Source: Rotaria sordida
Lineage: Eukaryota; Rotifera; Eurotatoria; Philodinida; Philodinidae
DNA length: 64,000 nt
Assembly (NCBI GenBank): GCA_905250125.1
Contig: CAJNOL010000800.1
Span: 38,907-102,906, forward strand
Direction: 5' to 3'
Below the pieces are notes generated by a model. The model did not search any database and was not told the origin of the DNA. It worked only from the letters and a program-made list of their open reading frames with translations. The position numbers and the translations under genes were made by a program. Below, in pieces: positions 12,044 to 23,102 of the stretch. Every line of letters begins with the position of its first letter. Positions within the stretch are counted from its first letter, which is position 1.

Positions 12044-12193
12044 TTGTATGTATCATGTAAAAGCATCCAACAGGCGAAAATGAAAAATTACAACTCGAAA
12101 AAAATTGATGACCAAAAGTATCTTTGTGTTTTTAGTCATAAAAAGTATCTAAAATCATTTGATGATCAAAAAAACTTTTTCTCCTCTTTGTCA

Positions 12194-12284
12194 CAGACGC
12201 TAGACACTGTTTAGAGTGTCGTATTTTTCAAAATAGAATAAGTAGGCTCTTCAAACAGTGTCCAATATCTGTAAAAAAAAGTTT
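12194..12284. repeat. Short inverted repeat
   Basis: CAGACGCTAGACACTGTTT on the left faces AAACAGTGTCCAATATCTG on the right, with a loop of about 50 bp. It is a minor hairpin, possibly a remnant of a foldback element. Confidence 0.5.
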
Positions 12285-12659
12285 ACAGCACGAGAGTTGG
12301 ATTTAATGGATGTACTAATCAACAACAAAGAGTACTTGTTCATATAGCATTTGATAGAGAACATTTCAAAAATATATTAGCGATGAAAAACCGAAAACAA
12401 AATAAATTTTGATTTTAACATCCAGAAAGCAGGAAAATTCCCTTAACTGAATTAGAAAATGTTAATTTCATAATTGATATTAAATGATGTTTACATTCTG
12501 AGTTTAAACATTTGAAAAAATGATTCATATGTTTTTTGAATAATTATCAAACAGGTAACGTTCATCGATAGTCGATTCGCTTCACTCTAGACTGACATAA
12601 TAGTCTACAAATAGATATTCAACTGTATCTGCCTGTCTGTAATACAATAATCATATGAT

Positions 12660-12960
12660 AACTATGGTCATGTGTGCCATATTTTCAGTCATTTCGACCA
12701 TATTTATCATAGTTGGACTAAAATTTTAACCATTTTTGTAATATTTTTGGTTACCCGTGCCTTCTCTTTGGTCACTGACCAACGAGGTAACACGAGTGCC
12801 CAAAAATATAGTCTAAACGGCCACGAACATGCTTCAAGCACCCAAAACAATGGTACATATGACCAAATATATGGTTATCTATATCATCAATATGGTCGCT
12901 TGTACCATGATTATGATCATCTTTACCATTATTTTGGTCACTTGTACCATATGTTGCAGA
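12660..12960 (+). repeat. Degenerate minisatellite of TATGGTCACTTGTACCAT-like units
   Basis: Alternating ATGGTC and GACCAT/ACCAT motifs recur about every 12 and 24 bp. In one frame this reads as an eight-residue repeat (YGHLYHDY-like). Units are most regular at 12870-12955. The open frame has no start context, introns or similarity that would make it a gene, and the unit is itself partly palindromic. Confidence 0.55.
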
Positions 12961-13378
12961 TATACAGACACAGGTGAATTTTCATTTCCAGACTCTATCC
13001 TTTCAGTCTAGGGAATATCATTCATGTCAAATTTCAGATTGAAGATTTCATTGTTCAATTTTGATGGCTTCGGAGTATGTATTGCAATCGAATTCACCAA
13101 TGGATCTATTAGTACAATGAAGATTGTTAGTATCATTATTGTTGAAAGAGGTTTTTTAATCCAAAATGAGTCTGAGAACACTTTGGGGAAAAAAATAATT
13201 TACAGCATAATAATAAACTGTTAAAACTGAAATTCTATAAAAAAAAAAAAAGTATGTTTCATCTATCAGTTTTTAATATTTTATTATTAATAGATAAAAA
13301 AAATCAACTAAAAAAAAAAGAAACAAAACAAAGTCCTACATCATCATCACCTCACAGTAATAGTAAAATAATTTACAT

Positions 13379-16112
13379 TTACTGTATTTTTACAGTTGTT
13401 TTTGAACTGTTCTGTTGCAAATTAAGATTTTTTCGACTAGTAAAATAATTCTTAACACCTGCATTACGTTTGACGTCTGCTAAGTTTTCTTGTATTGATG
13501 TATACATATCATATGGTGCTGGCTTAGTTTTATTATTTTGACGTGGACTTGGAAAAAAATAAAATGATAATGCAGTTACCAAAGTTGATTGATCAAAACG
13601 ATGTATATCTGTTGAAGCATTTGCACGTTTACAGTAAGTTCTATAAGCATATGGTGCTATACACATTGAGTCAAGAGCACATGTTACCCATGTTTTAAGT
13701 ATAAGACGTGATAGAAAATTATCTGTTACAGCAACAAAACCTGCTTCAGCAATATAAATATCCTCAAATGTTGAAAATGTTTCATTGAACCATAAAAATG
13801 TTTTACTTAAAGTAAAACATGGTAAATATTGTCCAGGTAATTCACGACATGAAAAACCACGTATCATATTATCAATAAGTAAACGATCGAAATTTGATGT
13901 TTTATAACGAATTGATGTATCACCATAAATAATAGTACCAAAACGTCGTACGGCATCCTAGAACTATGAATATTTATATTTAGTTTTTTTTTAGAAATAA
14001 ATATTCAACCTGAATTACGATAGGTTTCCAAGCAAAATAGCGTAGATTTCGAACATGAGGAGCAATAGGTGCAATTTGAGCAAATGGAAATGGAATAATT
14101 ATACATCGTTCACAGTTCTCTTTGATCTAGAATAAATTCAAAACTCTATAGATTATATTTCCCTTAGAATAAATGTTGTTTTTTAGATAGCAAGTGATCG
14201 AAAAGTGTTTTTGACAAAAATTGAAATTCATGTTTCTTCTGTTCTACTATTAATATGTGTCTAACTTTTTGTACAAAAAATATACGAGCTATGAATAGAA
14301 GTATAAGCCTATCGACTGAACCGCCGCCATCGCTTCTGTGACACGAAAATAGATATTTGATTTTTAAAAGTTTCCGACGTCTCGAATCAAGTTTTGAACA
14401 TGTTGCTGTCTGATTTCTTGTTAATAAGTTCTCTACCATCGTTTTCTCTCTTTTTCATTTCAAATTTTTTTAAAAACTCATCGAAAAACTCAAGTGGCTG
14501 GCGATGAATGCATCAGCTTCTATTTCTACCTATCAATCTGAGTATTAAAATATTTCAAGTATTGAAAATGATCGCTTATCTTTCTTTTTTCCTAACTTTA
14601 TTCGAAAGTCCTTTTTTTGATCGTTTGCTCAACATTAATATCAACTTGTTTTGATTTTTGATAAATTCTTCGTTTTAATTATTACTCTGTTTTTTTTAGA
14701 GTACAGATCTGTTATCGGACGAATGTGTTATTTTGCACTGAAGAAAATATTGGTGTTATTTCATTTGTCGAACATGATGATGTCAATTCTATCTGGTCTA
14801 GTGATGAATTTTTAAGTACACTTTTTCATTTATTAAAACACATTATGCTCAACATGTATATAATATTAGGTAAATTGAGCATCATGATATTAGGCAAAAT
14901 AAATAAAAACCAATGACTTTTTCAGCGTAAAATCACACATTTGTGTCAAAACCGGTCAATTGACTATATGTTCGAAAAAGTCCGATCTATAGAAGTTTAT
15001 TGTTCAATGTTTTTTGATAAAATGCATGGGAGATATTGAATGACACAAACAGAATAACAAGTAAAACGAAAAATTTATTAAAAATTGAAACAAGTTGATA
15101 TCAATATTGTCCAAACGATAAGAAAAGGATTTGCAAACAAAGTTTGGAAAAAAATAAAGATAAACTACCATTTTCAATGCTTTGAATATGTGATTTCGTA
15201 GATTCATACCGTATATATTTCGTTTAAAAAACATCAGATCCAAATCATTAGTAGAACAGGAGACACGTAAATTTCAATTATGTCAAAACACTTTTCCATT
15301 ATTTATTAAATTAGAAAATTTCTTTTAACTTTCTTATATCTTACCATATTTAAATGTTTTATATTAAGTTGAAGATCATAAATAGCAACAATATAATCCT
15401 TTAAATAATTATTAATTGTACTCATTGATGCTTGTAATGTATCATAAAATAGTGAATCAGCTGCAAGAATAATAACTGGTTTTTGAATTTGATCTTTTGA
15501 AGTTATATTCCAGGTTAAGTGTTGCTTTTTAAAACCATCAGATAAATAATTTGAAACTAATTTTAAGTAAGTAATAAAATTTTGTTTTATAACAATATGA
15601 CCATTGTCAGATATATTAATATATTGTCGAAATAGACAATAAATATTTTGTAAACGTTCAGTATTATTAGCAAATGGACGTAATGTATTATAAAAATCAT
15701 TAAAACGAAATATATCTAAATAATCAAATATTGTACGATATTTATTTTCATGTGAAATAAGGATTTGAAAAAGTTTATGCAATCGTTCAATTGTTGGTTG
15801 TGGTCGACCATCATTATTATTATTATTATTATATGATGAAGTAGACTGTAATAAGGTTTTGATTTCATTAGAATTACATGGATTTAAAAGAGCATAATTA
15901 TTAATCATTATTTCTTCTTTTATAATAAGTTTAAATTTTGTAAGTATTAATTGATTAGAAGTAGTATAATTTATAAGACGTAAATATGTTAAAATAATAA
16001 AAAGAATACATACAGTTGATAAATATCGTGGTTTAAAACATTTTCCTAAACGTAAAATGAATAAAAGCCATAAACTCGGCTGTTGTCTGACACTACTAGT
16101 CGAGCGTTTCAT
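13379..16112 (-). CDS. Type II membrane protein, glycosyltransferase-like (nematode DUF1647-like C-terminal motif), 3 exons, 487 aa
   Basis: Exons 15345-16112, 14010-14126 and 13379-13957 are all phase 0 with GT/AG borders. The N-terminus is short and basic, followed by one TM (YLSTVCILFIILTYLRLI, about 32-49), the type II topology of Golgi enzymes. The luminal part has an Asn-rich linker, then KPVIILAADSLFYDTLQAS, CERCIIIPFPFAQIAP and DAVRRFGTIIYGDTSIRY. The C-terminal block reads GFVAVTDNFLSRLILKTWV, CALDSMCIAPYAYRTYCK and HRFDQSTLVTAL. The CIAP..C..HRFDQS pattern resembles, from memory, a family of uncharacterised metazoan glycosyltransferase-like proteins. No catalytic residues can be assigned from sequence alone. 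Intron 1 is long (1.2 kb) and looks empty. Confidence 0.78.
14127..15344 (-). other. Long intron 1 of the glycosyltransferase-like gene
   Basis: The 1.2-kb intron has a canonical donor (GTAAGATAT) and acceptor (TTATTCTAG). The open frames inside are AT-rich, unspliced and unlike any protein. A GC-richer patch near 14310-14340 (CCGCCGCCATCGCTTCTG) stands out, but I see no element around it. Confidence 0.5.
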
Positions 16113-17042
16113 TGTCAATTATCGATTGAGATGCGTTATTTATTCAATTTTTTGTTATTTGTTCTAAACATAACAGAACAATAAATTCAATTGTGACTAT
16201 AAAAAAAAGAAACTTTGAATACAATAGAATTCATTCAGACAAGAGAGTCTAGAAGAAAATTGAAATATCAACAAAATTAAGAGCACGCAAGAACATTTCT
16301 GGGTCGTACTTGTAGTATAGACATTGTATCAGAGACGTAGCGAGAAGAGTGTACGCAGTGCCTGTGCAACTCCTTAACCAAAAAACATTTGGAGGAAGTA
16401 CGGATTAAAAAAAACCTTTTCGGGAAACAAAAAAATTATTTTCCTACTGATGGGCACTCTCTAACACAAGTTGAACACCTCCCTTGGAAAATTCCTGGCT
16501 ACGCTCCTGCATTGTGTACGCAGAAGAATGAAAGAAACATAACACACTTACTTGGCGCAAAATTAAAACGTAATAATTCATGAAAGTTTTCAATCTTTAG
16601 ATTTAATTTAATCGATTATAAGGTGACAAAAATGAGTTCTATATTAATAGAAAACAAACGAAAAAACATGTGTCTACATTCACTTATCGTTACAATATTA
16701 AATCTCAAAACGTTGATAACATAATGAAGAAAAGAATAGTTTATTAAATCTGTGATTTCAAACATAATAGATTTAGTCTAAACTTGGATATATGATCTTC
16801 AGCTTTTAGTAAGTATTAGTTTGTTGTATTTTAGATAATGATGACAATCATTCATATCAACTGATTCGAAATTTTCGATCTCATGTCAACTCAATAAAAA
16901 TTACATCATTCGAAAGAGCATAAAAAGTTGAGCAAAATCTACTAATTTTCTCGTCGGTGTACTGTTGACTATCGAAAAAAAAATTTTTGAATGTACACTT
17001 CCTAACAGAAATAACAAGATACCTTTAATTCTCTACACGCAG

Positions 17043-17220
17043 ATCGATGAATACGAAGTTGATATACGCCAGTAAACGGCCGTATTTTGACCGTTTACGT
17101 AGTTCAGTATTACGATTGTATATAGCCGTGACCGTATACGAAGAAATACGGAGCAGAGCGAAGACCATATATGGACTCCGCACGCGAAGATTATAAACGG
17201 CTGTGCTTGTTTGACGTGGG
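17043..17220. repeat. CGTATAC-rich palindromic element, copy 1 (possibly truncated by gap)
   Basis: This block is rich in TATACG, CCGTATT and GTATTACG, unusually CpG-rich for its surroundings. It aligns with 58375-58660: shared GGCCGTATTTTGAC, AGTATTACG, GCCGTGACCGTATACG, AGAAATACGGAGCA and a terminal TTGTTTGACGTGGG. It ends less than 100 bp before the N gap. No coding capacity. Confidence 0.7.
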
Positions 17221-17312
17221 TATATATTTCTCTTTGAGTGACTTTTTTATCGTTATTTCATTTTTATCGTTATTATACTTTTATCATTCTGCTTGGTATG
17301 TTTACAAACGTA

Positions 17313-17412
17313 NNNNNNNNNNNNNNNNNNNNNNNNNNNNNNNNNNNNNNNNNNNNNNNNNNNNNNNNNNNNNNNNNNNNNNNNNNNNNNNNNNNNNNNN
17401 NNNNNNNNNNNN
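17313..17412. other. Assembly gap (100 N)
   Basis: Exactly 100 N bases, a conventional placeholder for a gap of unknown size. Open frames spanning it are meaningless. Confidence 0.99.
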
Positions 17413-18746
17413 ATGCATTCCAAACTCAACTGAATTCCCATGTCAACTGTAACATATATATATGAAAATATAGAAATATATTTTAGATCACTGTTTATAC
17501 ATTGAAACAAAATTTAAAACTTAAACAAAGTTGTATGTTTTGAAAGCATAGCTGTCATTCAAAATTTATGAATATATGGTAACAGTTTACAGTACTAATA
17601 CTCTACTATATATACTACGATATTTGAATGAATTCGTTGTTTCAAGCGCGAATAAAGAACTATTAATGTTTGTTCTTCATATGATCAACACATCATTGAT
17701 ATCATGTTAGAGAATGTCATGTTTTCGTGAACTGACTTTAATCATATTTGATTGATCATGCGAAATACTTTACATGGTACATTTGAAATGCGATGTAGAA
17801 TCAATCAACATAAGCTGCTCCCACACCTTTATACCTATTAAGAGAGCGGTCTAAAATATATTTCTACTTTTTCATATATGTTTCATGCAGCAGAGCTTAT
17901 CATATCTATAGATAAAGAATAGTATGAACTAAGTATAGGTAAGAATACTAATGCAACAGCGTTTCTTGTTATTTTTAAATAAAATCAATTCGAAAGCTTT
18001 TTGAAAGCGTCAGGTATAATTCAATTATCTTAATATCAATTGATTTATTTCTCTTAGAAGAAAAATACTTCTCAACAAAATATCGATCAGTATTTTCCTA
18101 CATTAAAGAGTAACAAAAAAAAATCAGATTTCATACAGATATACATATTAGTGTTCAACTTTAGATCCACCTAGTTTAGTCTAGAATCTCATATTGGACG
18201 CGTCCAGTCTAAGATTTGTCTGAAAATTTTCGGTGAATCTTAGATTGACCTAAGACAATGACGGATTAAAAAGTTAATACGACCAACCTTGAAAGAAACA
18301 TGTGGATGTAATTGAATTGCTGTTTATGTTAAAAGAAACTTTGAAAAAAGTAAAAAAAGTAAATTTGTATCTCGATCGTAGATGTAAGCAAAGAGAACAG
18401 CTGCGTCCACATCCGCTCTCGTCGTTGACTTTTTTTTTATGATGTGCTTATGATTAGATATTGTATTAGTTGATTCAAGATTGTCCATACTAACCTTTGA
18501 ATCCATCCTTGCCCTAAGTTAAGATGAAATTCACCTGAAATTTTCGGACGAAGCTTAGATTGGGCACTAACATATATATGATGAATTAGAATAGTCTATC
18601 ATTCATTTGTAATTTAAAATACAAAATTAGATTTATGATTTATTTGAAAACTAAAGTCAAAATACAAGATTACAATACACACACACACAATAATAAATTA
18701 AAGATAAATATATAATGAAGAAATTAAAATTAAGTTTTATAGAAAA

Positions 18747-19361
18747 TTATTTACGAGCAATAGTATTAACTGCTTTTTCTTTCATACGAGAAAAATGAAT
18801 ACGACCTGTAGTAAAAGCAGTTAAAAATAAAGTCAACATAGTAAATAGATGACCTGTTTGATACAAATTAGCTGAATAATTATTATACAATAAATAACGT
18901 GAACCTTCAGCCATACCAGCAAGCATAAATAAACAAGCAAAAAATAATGATATAGATGGAATTAAATTAATCCATGTTGATAATGGAATAATTGCCATAA
19001 TTAATGTCATTATTGTACCAAAACCGAGAAAGAGAATACCAACAATACATAAACCAGCTGCATTTTGTATACGTACATAATAATCAGTCATCCATGAATA
19101 TGATGATGAATATCTTGGATAACCAATAAGATTACCCGTACGAGTTGTGCAATTATTGTATGAACCATTGATAAAATGGCAAGTGTAGAAAAAATTTGCC
19201 GTACCTGATAAAGAATATGATGCAACACCTGTATTTGTATAAGATGATTCCCAATTTGGTGTACTAATACCAACACAAACAAATACTAAAGCTATTACTC
19301 CAAAAATAACTGCAATAAAAGCTATTTTTCGACTTAGATTATCTATTTTATCGATTGGCAT
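18747..19361 (-). CDS. Claudin/PMP22-like four-TM membrane protein paralogue, 204 aa, single exon
   Basis: ATG-to-stop frame without introns. TM segments lie at about 12-34, 104-122, 125-152 and 170-186. The first extracellular loop holds the W of TPNWESS and Cys in YTCHF and NNCTT, matching the W..C..C loop of claudin/PMP22 proteins. The loop is longer than in the 10128-10682 protein and carries NGS, NNC and NCT-type N-glycosylation candidates. The block AEGSRYLLYNNYSANLYQTG mirrors its paralogue. Both genes are on the minus strand, separated by the glycosyltransferase-like gene, suggesting dispersed duplication. Role inferred only at family level. Confidence 0.85.
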   Translation of the reverse strand: MPIDKIDNLSRKIAFIAVIFGVIALVFVCVGISTPNWESSYTNTGVASYSLSGTANFFYTCHFINGSYNNCTTRTGNLIGYPRYSSSYSWMTDYYVRIQNAAGLCIVGILFLGFGTIMTLIMAIIPLSTWINLIPSISLFFACLFMLAGMAEGSRYLLYNNYSANLYQTGHLFTMLTLFLTAFTTGRIHFSRMKEKAVNTIARK

Positions 19362-22300
19362 ATTGTATCTTCAAAGAGAAAACATAATTCTTCTATTAAA
19401 ATATATAATATTTTTTTTAAAGTCTACTTCTCTATTTATTAATAATACTAATTCAATATTATACTCTATATATCTAAGTGTTGCTTATAAAAAAAAATGC
19501 ACAGATTGTTTTAATAATTCTTCGAATGCTCAATAATTATTTTTACAAATGTCTTTGATAACCTTAATAAAAATAGCTTTTACATGACGTTCATTTGTCG
19601 ACATTCGTACTGAATGAGTCTGTTCAAATGTTTCAAATCAAAAAATAATAGAAAAAGAAAATGATTTTTATTATCTTATATCATTTGATAGAATGCAGAT
19701 ATTCATTAATATAATTTCTTACATAGTAAAAGAACAAAAACCATAGCATAGAACAATTGTTACATTTAACAGACGAACAAATGATTGATCAATTGATGCA
19801 TTAAAAAAATTAAAATAGAATGACATTACTTTAAAATTAAATGTAATAAATGTGAATAATCAACATTAACAAAAGTTCATATCTTTGCCTTTTTATCATA
19901 TTATGTCATTATCTTCATAGTTATTCATAAATGGTTTTTCGTAATGTTTCTACATCGTTTGTTGCATGAGCGTATTATAGCTGTTTATTTGAATTCAATT
20001 TCATTTGAATATTATAAATAACAAAGATCGTTTAGACAGAAAATGTTGTGTATATTCCAAAACTGTCAATAGATCATTTTTTTCTAACCTGCAGGTCAAA
20101 ATAGGCCGATTGATGTTTCTGTTTTTTTTTCAAATACATTTAATTGTATAAATTAGTGTTGATGTATTATTACAGTTTCAGTTGTTCATTTTATTTATTT
20201 CGATAAAAATAAGTTAATAACAAGTTCTTACATGACATAGCAAAAAGACAATCATAATAAATATTGTTCATACAAGAAAGCTCTGCAGAATTGGAGGGTA
20301 TAGATAATAGACAAGGACATTAACATTTAGTAACCAAGTTGTGTAACAGACCGAATAGGAAATTTCTTATCAAGTTGTTTCAGATCTAAAGAAGTTCTTC
20401 TATCAGTCAATGCAGATTCTACAACACTAAATTGACGTTCTGGTCAAGTATTTGTTACTGCAATCGAATGAATTTGTTAAAATACTCTTGAATAATGAAG
20501 TGATGCATCAATATTTAATTTTCAAAACTTAAGAACTAGAGTTCAATTAAAAGTTAACAAATACAAAGTAGTAGGAATACACCAGATCTGTTAACCTAAT
20601 CTGATCTGTCTATATGTTATTCAGCCTGGCTAACAGACTAGGCCAAGTTAAAGTTGTTGATCTAGCTTAAGATTGTCGTATTAATGCTAAACTGTTAACA
20701 TTAAATTAACATTATTTTTAACTCTGCTACATAGATTACTAATGACTAGATTTCGAACACTTTAACCTGAGACGTTCTCTAGGCTGAACAATTTTGTCCT
20801 GGTTTGGGAATGGCACTTCTGGGTATCAAAAGAACCTTTATTCTGTTATCGAAAGCTTTTGAAGATGGACTGTCAAAGGTATAATCTCGCAGATCGTATA
20901 TGTATTATAATTAAAAATAATCCTAATCTAATATTAATAGCTTAATATTAATTAATTCTAATGCAAACAATATCAAAGTCTGAAAGTTAATTTTAATACT
21001 AATGCTAATCTAACCTTTCTAGTCTAACTAATCTCTCGTATGTTATCATTGTTCGAAAATAGAACGATCATGGAATCTAAATAGTAAAAGTTTAAAAGAA
21101 AATTGATATTAAATTATTTCTTGGCAATCTTATGAACAGTTAAAACATGTTTCTTTTTTCGTGTATATATTCATAATTTAAATATGTTATTATAGTATAA
21201 ACATTTTTGATACCGTCTAGGTTCTCATTAAGTTATTTGTGAAAGTTTTATATGTCTCTTGCTAATATAAGATATTTTTGACAATGTTTGAGAAGAATTT
21301 TTAAAATATTTCATCGATGTGAAGCTATCATGACAGATTTTGATGAGATCGGAATCCTTAACGTTAGGACATTTGGGAACCTAACTTGTATCCGGTGTGA
21401 TCACCGTGACCATGGCCAATATTTTTTTCTAAGCAGTGACTATGACTGGAGCTTGGTCACCGGCAGTCACAGGTAATAAAACAGTCGATAACATTCACGG
21501 ATTCAATACTGTGGAGGGATAGGGAATCTTCGCCAGATTACCTTCCCCCTAATCATCACTTTTAGTAAAAAAAAACGGAAAATTTGCAATAGCTCGTTCT
21601 GGAAAGTTTTCTTTTTTAATATAAAGAACCAGAAAGAAGGGTTGTGACTCACGGTCATGGGCTGGGCTCACTGTGACCGTGATCAAAAAAGTTGTTCACA
21701 CTGGGCCCTAGTCCAAAAGCATTCTTATGATAAGAATTGCAACCGGTATCGCTCAGACTGGACGAACATGAGTCATTTTTCACTTTTCTCATCTTATAAC
21801 AGTCAAATCAACCACTCGATTAATTATGTCTACTTCTAAATCACTATAGAAATTATGTAAGGTTCCTGTTTTACCTTTATAGTGCTTTTGCAAGACATGT
21901 TTATCAATGAGTATTGAAGTATATCACGAGAAAATTGAATCCATCTTCCTCCGCTTGCTTCAAAACTCGCGACAAGCATGCTGATGTTCTTATTACCTAT
22001 TGATACACTGTTACAAAGATGTCGATATGTCTACCACTGTCTATAATGGCCTTCTAGGTTTTCCAACATAATATGTCATATAGATGTTGAAGTTTCCCAC
22101 ACTAATAAAGTAACTCTATCGCATTTAATATTTTAATCTAATGGAGACAGCGATAAAAACTTTTCTCCATCATACATTTTCATAAGTTTCCTCTCGTTTG
22201 ACATCTACCGATGAATAGAAAACTTCGTAGGACTACAAATTCTATATTAGCCTTTGTACACTAATTAAATGTTCGTCAGACATAGAAATTATCAATCACC

Positions 22301-23102
22301 TGTAGATGTACTGTGTCATCTCTTATATTTATTTTATTTCAATAATAAAACTTGATATCGAAATAAGCTTATAAAATATATCAAACGTATTTTGATGAAT
22401 ATTCACTTAATAAATATATTCTAATGCATGTTCTCTCATAGAAATAGTCATTAACATCGATAAAAATGATCTAATTTACAAAAACTAAAACATGAAAAGT
22501 CTCGAAAAAGTCTATACAGACTGGTGATTTATCGGTTACAATTCTGCTCACGATTATCCGATCTCTAAAACTTAGATGCGACGAACTTTGAATCGATCTA
22601 AATCCGTCGTGGTGGCTTCATGTCCATAAACATTTCTATGAGAATTTATGAATTATAAGACAATTGTTTTGTATTCGAATATTTTGATTTTATTAACATG
22701 CATTTCACTACTAATGTTGATCTGTATTATTCTTTTATATAACTTAGAAATTAAGTCAATCTATCATTTGTTAGTAAAATAAAAAAAGATAATGACATTA
22801 TTTGCTAGATTTTATTATGAATCATTATTGAAAAGAAATGTTTTATTACATTTTCATAAAGAAAGAAGTTATTGATATTTCAAAGAAAAAAAAAAAGAAA
22901 AAGAACTTATTTTCTTGTTTAAAAGGAAATCGTTTCAGAAAAAAAATATGACAAAACAAAATAAAACTGTAGAATACAATAATTAATTGCTGGTAAATTG
23001 AAAACTTTCAAAATATTCATTTGTTTTGAATATTAATCATTTTGATAAAAAAAAAAAATTTAAGCAAAAAAAAAAAAAATAATAATAATATGATCATTTC
23101 TT
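19362..23102. other. Intergenic region with a hAT transposase remnant
   Basis: The only protein-like content is the decayed transposase fragment at 20327-20510. Degenerate CTAAT-like simple sequence spans about 20585-20760 and 20925-21030. Two GTGACC-rich blocks (about 21392-21475 and 21650-21690) contain short self-complementary motifs such as CACGGTCA / TGACCGTG. The final 300 bp form the 3' flank of the multi-EGF gene. Confidence 0.45.
20327..20510 (-). pseudogene. Decayed hAT-family transposase C-terminal (dimerisation) fragment
   Basis: The minus-strand frame reads YSRVF*QIHSIAVTNT*, then PERQFSVVESALTDRR, then TSLDLKQLDKKFPIRSV, ending at TAA. This matches the hAT C-terminal dimerisation signature (small residues then SERxFSxxGxxxTxRRxxLxPxxV). 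Two in-frame stops and a loss of spacing show it is inactive. No N-terminal zinc finger or catalytic core was recognisable in the adjacent 600 bp, so only the tail survives. Confidence 0.72.

Larger units (their letters stand above)
10683..13378. other. Intergenic region with a hAT-like MITE, inverted repeat and degenerate minisatellite
   Basis: No gene is recognised. Besides the separately listed repeats (11644-12043, 12194-12284, 12660-12960) there is a block near 11570-11620 with three AATTTTCG units. The segment 12320-12430 is similar to 33806-33905 (AT.GCATTTGATAGAGAACA-type). The 3' part (13000-13378) is probably 3' UTR and flank of the glycosyltransferase-like gene. Confidence 0.45.
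16113..18746. other. Intergenic region with gap and repeats
   Basis: No gene recognised. It contains a GC-richer repeat-like patch at about 16300-16530 that ends in CCTGGCTACGCTCCTG, and copy 1 of the CGTATAC-rich element (17043-17220). It also holds the assembly gap (17313-17412) and two related TCTTAGATT / CTTAGATTGG blocks (about 18210-18255 and 18532-18566), the first internally palindromic. Confidence 0.45.

Noticed and set aside
16300..16530. Possible mobile element ending CCTGGCTACGCTCCTG
   Set aside because: GC-richer and repeat-like, but I could not find a second copy or defined ends in the window.
17171..17510. Open frames spanning the N gap
   Set aside because: Translation through N placeholders is meaningless.
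21390..21700. GTGACC-rich blocks as a possible element or operator pair
   Set aside because: The two blocks are only loosely similar and their short palindromes do not extend.
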